From assembly GCA_910587865.1 (NCBI GenBank), contig CAJUNX010000018.1:7297-71296 (forward strand): a stretch of 64,000 bases of DNA, given 5' to 3'. Numbering within the stretch: the stretch's first letter is position 1; the number at the start of each line of letters is the position of its first letter. The translations under genes and the position numbers were made by a program. The notes under the pieces were generated by a model, which worked only from the letters and a program-made list of their open reading frames with translations, made no database searches and had not been told where the DNA came from. Below, piece by piece: positions 61,233-64,000 of the stretch. The stretch comes from an uncultured Roseburia sp. (lineage in GTDB: Bacteria; Bacillota; Clostridia; Lachnospirales; Lachnospiraceae).

Positions 61233-62114
61233 ATGAAGCGGGTGAAACTGGTTGTCGCCTACGACGGGACGAATTACAAAGGATGGCAGGTGCAGCCGAA
61301 CGGAGTCACGATCGAGGAGGTGTTAAACCGTGAGCTCTCCGCGCTGTTCGGGGAGGAGATCACGGTGACGGGCGCGAGCCGGACCGACTCCGGGGTGCAT
61401 TCCCTGGGAAATGTGGCGGTATTTGACACGAATGCGCGGATGCCGGCGGAAAAGATTTCGTTTGCGCTGAATCAGAGACTCCCGGCGGATATTGTCGTCC
61501 AGGACTCCTGCGAGGTGGCGGCGGACTGGCATCCGCGCTATCAGAACAGCAGGAAGACCTACGAATACCGGATTTTAAACCGTACGTTCCGTCTGCCGTC
61601 CCGGAGGTCTGACACGTATTTTTACCACCATCCTTTGGATGTGGCGGCGATGCGGCAGGCGGCCGCGTATCTTGTGGGAGAGCATGATTTTAAGAGCTTT
61701 TGTGCGGTAAACGCGCAGGTGCGCTCAACCGTACGTACCATTTACGCCTGCGACGTCGGAAAAGAGGGCGATATCATCTCAATCCGGGTGACGGGAAACG
61801 GATTTTTGTACAACATGGTGCGGATCATTGCAGGTACGCTCATAAAAGCGGGCTGCGGGGAGCTTGCACCTGTGCGGATGCCGGAGATTCTCGCGGCGCT
61901 TGACCGCAGCGCAGCCGGACCGACCGCCCCGGCACACGGACTTACGATGATCGGGATCGTGTATGAATCGGATGTTGCGATTCACGGCCGGTATGGATGT
62001 TCGGACAGGCTCGTCATGCCGGCATGTAAGAGACTGCCTGAACATCCGGATCAGGCCTGCGAAGCAGGAACCCCGTCCGCAAAGCAGTCCTGGCTCTGTA
62101 AGGAGCGGGACTGA
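61233..62114 (+). CDS. truA: tRNA pseudouridine(38-40) synthase
   Basis: A 293-residue enzyme with the catalytic Asp in GASRTDSGVHSLGN, VAYDGTNYKGWQVQ at the start and RVTGNGFLYNMVRIIAGTL near residue 190. Standard members have about 245 residues; the last 45 (from about ESDVAIHGRYG, Cys/Pro-rich) form a C-terminal extension that is not part of the core fold. GGAGGCGG lies upstream. Confidence 0.94.
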   Translation: MKRVKLVVAYDGTNYKGWQVQPNGVTIEEVLNRELSALFGEEITVTGASRTDSGVHSLGNVAVFDTNARMPAEKISFALNQRLPADIVVQDSCEVAADWHPRYQNSRKTYEYRILNRTFRLPSRRSDTYFYHHPLDVAAMRQAAAYLVGEHDFKSFCAVNAQVRSTVRTIYACDVGKEGDIISIRVTGNGFLYNMVRIIAGTLIKAGCGELAPVRMPEILAALDRSAAGPTAPAHGLTMIGIVYESDVAIHGRYGCSDRLVMPACKRLPEHPDQACEAGTPSAKQSWLCKERD

Positions 62115-62182
62115 AGCCTCAAAGAGGCGACGAGTGCGCATGTGGGCAGGGGCTGTGAATCGTAGAAAAGTCCAAAAAGTCA

Positions 62183-62211
62183 TTGACACACGCGGAGTCG
62201 TGTACTATAAT
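62183..62211 (+). promoter_or_regulatory. Perfect consensus promoter of rplM-rpsI
   Basis: TTGACA (62183-62188) and TATAAT (62206-62211) are separated by 17 bases. Transcription should start near 62218. Confidence 0.93.
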
Positions 62212-62217
62212 ATCTAA

Positions 62218-62354
62218 GTCTGTGATAGTGTATAAATGTCAGTCCACAGCCCCGGAGTGACATTTGATCTATAAACAAATATGACACGTGTATGCGGTGT
62301 GTCCGGACATTCATGCTGCGGATGCGTGGAATACTTTTTTCAGGAGGAGAAGCA
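62218..62354 (+). promoter_or_regulatory. Ribosomal protein L13 leader region
   Basis: About 137 transcribed bases precede rplM. Inverted pieces include ATGTCA/TGACAT near 62236-62263 and TGTCCGGACA near 62300. Firmicutes rplM genes often carry an L13 autoregulatory leader in this place; identity with that RNA is inferred from position, not proven by consensus match. Confidence 0.5.
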
Positions 62355-62783
62355 ATGAAAACTTTTATGGCCAGCCCGGCTACCATTGACAGAAAATGGT
62401 ACGTAGTTGACGCTGAAGGTATGACGTTAGGACGCCTGGCATCTGAGGTTGCCAGTGTATTAAGAGGAAAGAATAAGCCGATTTTCACACCGCATATGGA
62501 TACCGGTGATTATGTGATTATCGTGAATGCCGAGAAGGTTAAGGTGACCGGCAGAAAGTTAAGTCAGAAGATTTACTACAGACACTCCGAGTATGTGGGC
62601 GGGATGAAAGAGACCACGCTGAAGGAAATGTTAGCAAAGCATCCGGAGCGGGTGATTGAGCACGCGGTAAAGGGTATGCTTCCGAAGGGACCGCTGGGCA
62701 GCCAGATGTACAAAAAGCTTTTTGTATACGCCGGACCGGAGCATAAGCAGGCAGCTCAGAAGCCGGAAGTTTTAACATTTTAA
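62355..62783 (+). CDS. rplM: 50S ribosomal protein L13
   Basis: A 142-residue protein with the L13 pattern: WYVVDAEGMTLGRLAS, GDYVIIVNAEKVKVTG and HAVKGMLPKGPLGSQMYKKL. GGAGGAG precedes the ATG. First gene of the rplM-rpsI operon. Confidence 0.98.
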   Translation: MKTFMASPATIDRKWYVVDAEGMTLGRLASEVASVLRGKNKPIFTPHMDTGDYVIIVNAEKVKVTGRKLSQKIYYRHSEYVGGMKETTLKEMLAKHPERVIEHAVKGMLPKGPLGSQMYKKLFVYAGPEHKQAAQKPEVLTF

Positions 62784-62799
62784 TGGGAGGTAAGAGACA

Positions 62800-63192
62800 T
62801 TGGCGAATGTAAAGAATTACGGAACAGGAAGAAGAAAATCCTCTGTTGCCAGAGTGTACCTGGTACCCGGTACCGGTAAAGTTACGATCAATAAAAGAGA
62901 TATGGACGACTATTTCGGTCTGGACACCTTAAAGGTGATCGTGCGTCAACCGCTGGTGCTGACCGAGACAGCCGACAAGTTTGACGTGAAGGTGAATGTC
63001 CGCGGCGGCGGATACACCGGACAGGCGGGTGCGATCCGTCACGGTATCGCCCGTGCGCTGCTCACCGTTGACAAGGACTACAGACCGGCGTTAAAGAGCG
63101 CAGGATTCCTGACGAGAGACCCGCGTATGAAGGAGCGTAAGAAGTACGGTTTAAAGGCAGCGAGAAGAGCGCCGCAGTTCAGCAAGCGATAA
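62800..63192 (+). CDS. rpsI: 30S ribosomal protein S9
   Basis: A 130-residue protein with GTGRRKSSVARVYL, GQAGAIRHGIARALL and the C-terminal KAARRAPQFSKR that reaches the ribosomal P site. The start is TTG at 62800, supported by GGGAGG nine bases upstream and the lack of any ATG in place. Confidence 0.98.
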   Translation: MANVKNYGTGRRKSSVARVYLVPGTGKVTINKRDMDDYFGLDTLKVIVRQPLVLTETADKFDVKVNVRGGGYTGQAGAIRHGIARALLTVDKDYRPALKSAGFLTRDPRMKERKKYGLKAARRAPQFSKR

Positions 63193-63220
63193 TTCAAAGC
63201 GAATACAGAAAAAGACACAG

Positions 63221-63253
63221 ACCCAGGAAATGCTTATATTTCCTGGGTTTTCT
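63221..63253 (+). terminator. Terminator of rplM-rpsI
   Basis: ACCCAGGAAAT (63221-63231) pairs with ATTTCCTGGGT (63238-63248), 11 perfect pairs, followed by TTTTCTCT. Confidence 0.93.
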
Positions 63254-63332
63254 CTATGTCCTGTAATTTTATGGAGTACCACAAAAAAGGCTAAATTTTT
63301 GTCGGTAACTTACAAATGCAGAAATAAAAAGC

Positions 63333-63361
63333 TTGTGTCTTATGTAAGACTTTGCTACAAT
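63333..63361 (+). promoter_or_regulatory. Promoter with internal palindrome ahead of the mobile-element gene
   Basis: TTGTGT (63333-63338) and TACAAT (63356-63361) are 17 bases apart. The spacer holds a perfect palindrome, GTCTTA-TG-TAAGAC (63337-63350), a likely operator. Confidence 0.6.
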
Positions 63362-63389
63362 GTGGAAAAGGCAAAAGAAGGGGCAAAAG

Positions 63390-63797
63390 ATGAACAGGAC
63401 GGCTTATAAAAATCAGCATTGTAGGGAACATTACGACAGGATATACTTAACGATTCCAAAAGGGGAGAAGGAGAAGATAAAGGCGGCAGCTTCCGCCCTG
63501 GGAATGTCAGTTAATGAATATCTGTACGCCTTAGTTTGTGACGACCTGGCAGCAGGGGAAAGCCGCTTAGGAAAGAAGAAGCAAGGCTTTAATGAGGAAC
63601 AAAAGAAAATGCTAGAGAAGTGGCAAGTACCCAGGAAGTATTACGATATGATAGAGGACTTGTCTTACACGAAGGACGAAGGTTACTTTATCTACTTAAA
63701 AGCCGGATATATAAACGACGTAACGGGCAGCAGGAATATACATTGTGAGAAGACAGCAGAGGTAAGAAGAATCATAGGAAAGACACATAAGAAATAA
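63390..63797 (+). CDS. Ribbon-helix-helix-like protein of a mobile element
   Basis: A 135-residue basic protein. RIYLTIPKGEKEKIKAAASALGMSVNEYLYALV near residues 17-50 has the strand-helix-helix spacing of Arc/MetJ-type repressors and of accessory proteins from mobilizable elements. The rest is lysine-rich (LGKKKQGFNEEQKKM). AAGGGG lies six bases upstream. AT content is higher than in the ribosomal genes before it. Autorepression through the spacer palindrome is plausible. Confidence 0.65.
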   Translation: MNRTAYKNQHCREHYDRIYLTIPKGEKEKIKAAASALGMSVNEYLYALVCDDLAAGESRLGKKKQGFNEEQKKMLEKWQVPRKYYDMIEDLSYTKDEGYFIYLKAGYINDVTGSRNIHCEKTAEVRRIIGKTHKK

Positions 63798-63819
63798 GGC
63801 AGGGCTTAACCCCGCCTTA
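63795..63819. terminator. Possible bidirectional terminator
   Basis: TAAGGCAGGG (63795-63804) pairs with CCCCGCCTTA (63810-63819) with one A-C mismatch; T-rich sequence follows weakly. Confidence 0.45.
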
Positions 63820-63821
63820 AA

Positions 63822-63869
63822 TTATATTTTATTGATCGCGTCTAAAAGTTCTTCTATCTCAAAGTGAGT
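63822..63869 (-). pseudogene. C-terminal remnant of an unidentified gene
   Basis: The minus strand reads THFEIEELLDAINKI followed by stop at 63822-63824, converging on the terminator. It looks like the tail of a gene that was cut where mobC-like sequence begins. The evidence is only the reading frame and the layout. Confidence 0.25.
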
Positions 63870-64000
63870 ATGCGCTATTCCAGCAACAACCTGAACCAGC
63901 TGACCCGTAAAGTGCATGAAATAGGGCGGGTTTATGACGCTGATTTGGAGGATATATCCCAGCGGCAGGAACAGCTTTGGGAGGGTGTGCAGAAGATACT
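63870..64000 (+). pseudogene. 5'-truncated mobC-like mobilization gene (runs off the window)
   Basis: From 63870 the frame reads SSNNLNQLTRKVHEIGRVY, then DADLEDISQRQEQLW to the window edge. This matches the C-terminal half of MobC relaxosome accessory proteins of mobilizable elements. The N-terminal DNA-binding part is missing: a stop lies 57 bases upstream in frame and no ribosome binding site precedes the ATG. Confidence 0.55.

Overview
The window looks like a chromosomal segment of a gut-type Lachnospiraceae bacterium (Clostridia, Bacillota). Supporting signs are a moderately high GC content, strong AAGGAGG-type ribosome binding sites, a FabK-based fatty acid operon, Clostridia-typical small families (DUF4321, DUF4860, HdeD/DUF308), an ECF transporter next to truA-rplM-rpsI, and an NADP-type glutamate dehydrogenase. 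No genus can be assigned from the sequence alone.

Layout. (1) 1-11.7 kb: the 5' part of an AraC-type regulator, diverging from a nine-gene sugar operon (MFS transporter, two glycoside hydrolase-like enzymes, AllA-like cupin, class II aldolase, PfkB kinase, fucose/arabinose isomerase-like protein, mutarotase-like epimerase, aldo/keto reductase). The set spells out hydrolysis, isomerisation, phosphorylation and aldol cleavage of an unidentified sugar. (2) 11.7-20.3 kb: the fatty acid operon acpP-fabK-fabD-fabG-fabF-fabZ-accDA(fused)-fabH-marR-DUF4321, from one consensus promoter with a FabT-like palindrome; accB and accC are absent. (3) 20.4-26.4 kb: gdhA, a lone tRNA-Val on the minus strand, GC-rich hairpin repeats, an alpha-L-rhamnosidase divergent from an AraC regulator, and an HdeD-type membrane protein. 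(4) 26.4-31.6 kb: TetR regulator, MMPL exporter and an LxxG heptad-repeat surface protein, followed by a possible small RNA.

(5) 31.6-38.7 kb (minus): a compact type IV pilus-like operon with PilT ATPase, PilC platform protein and four small pilin-like or membrane proteins, headed by a degenerate GGDEF protein, a sigma factor, a membrane protein in the anti-sigma position and a transglutaminase-like lipoprotein. No PilB or prepilin peptidase is present. (6) 39.1-48.2 kb: a divergent 2851-residue repeat adhesin without LPXTG, followed by two related small membrane proteins. Regions 5 and 6 together are the best candidate for an undescribed surface system. (7) 48.2-54.9 kb: a MITE-like structured element, an Rpn-type nuclease/transposase, a B12-radical SAM protein with a disturbed 3' end, a DEDDh exonuclease, a TPR-like protein, a 34-residue membrane protein and a VanW protein. 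(8) 55-63.2 kb: a PurM/HypE-like protein, Lrp regulator and aminotransferase; a 55-bp minisatellite; trmL; ecfA1-ecfA2-ecfT-truA; rplM-rpsI. (9) 63.2-64 kb: start of mobile-element material (small DNA-binding-type protein, truncated mobC) immediately after rpsI.
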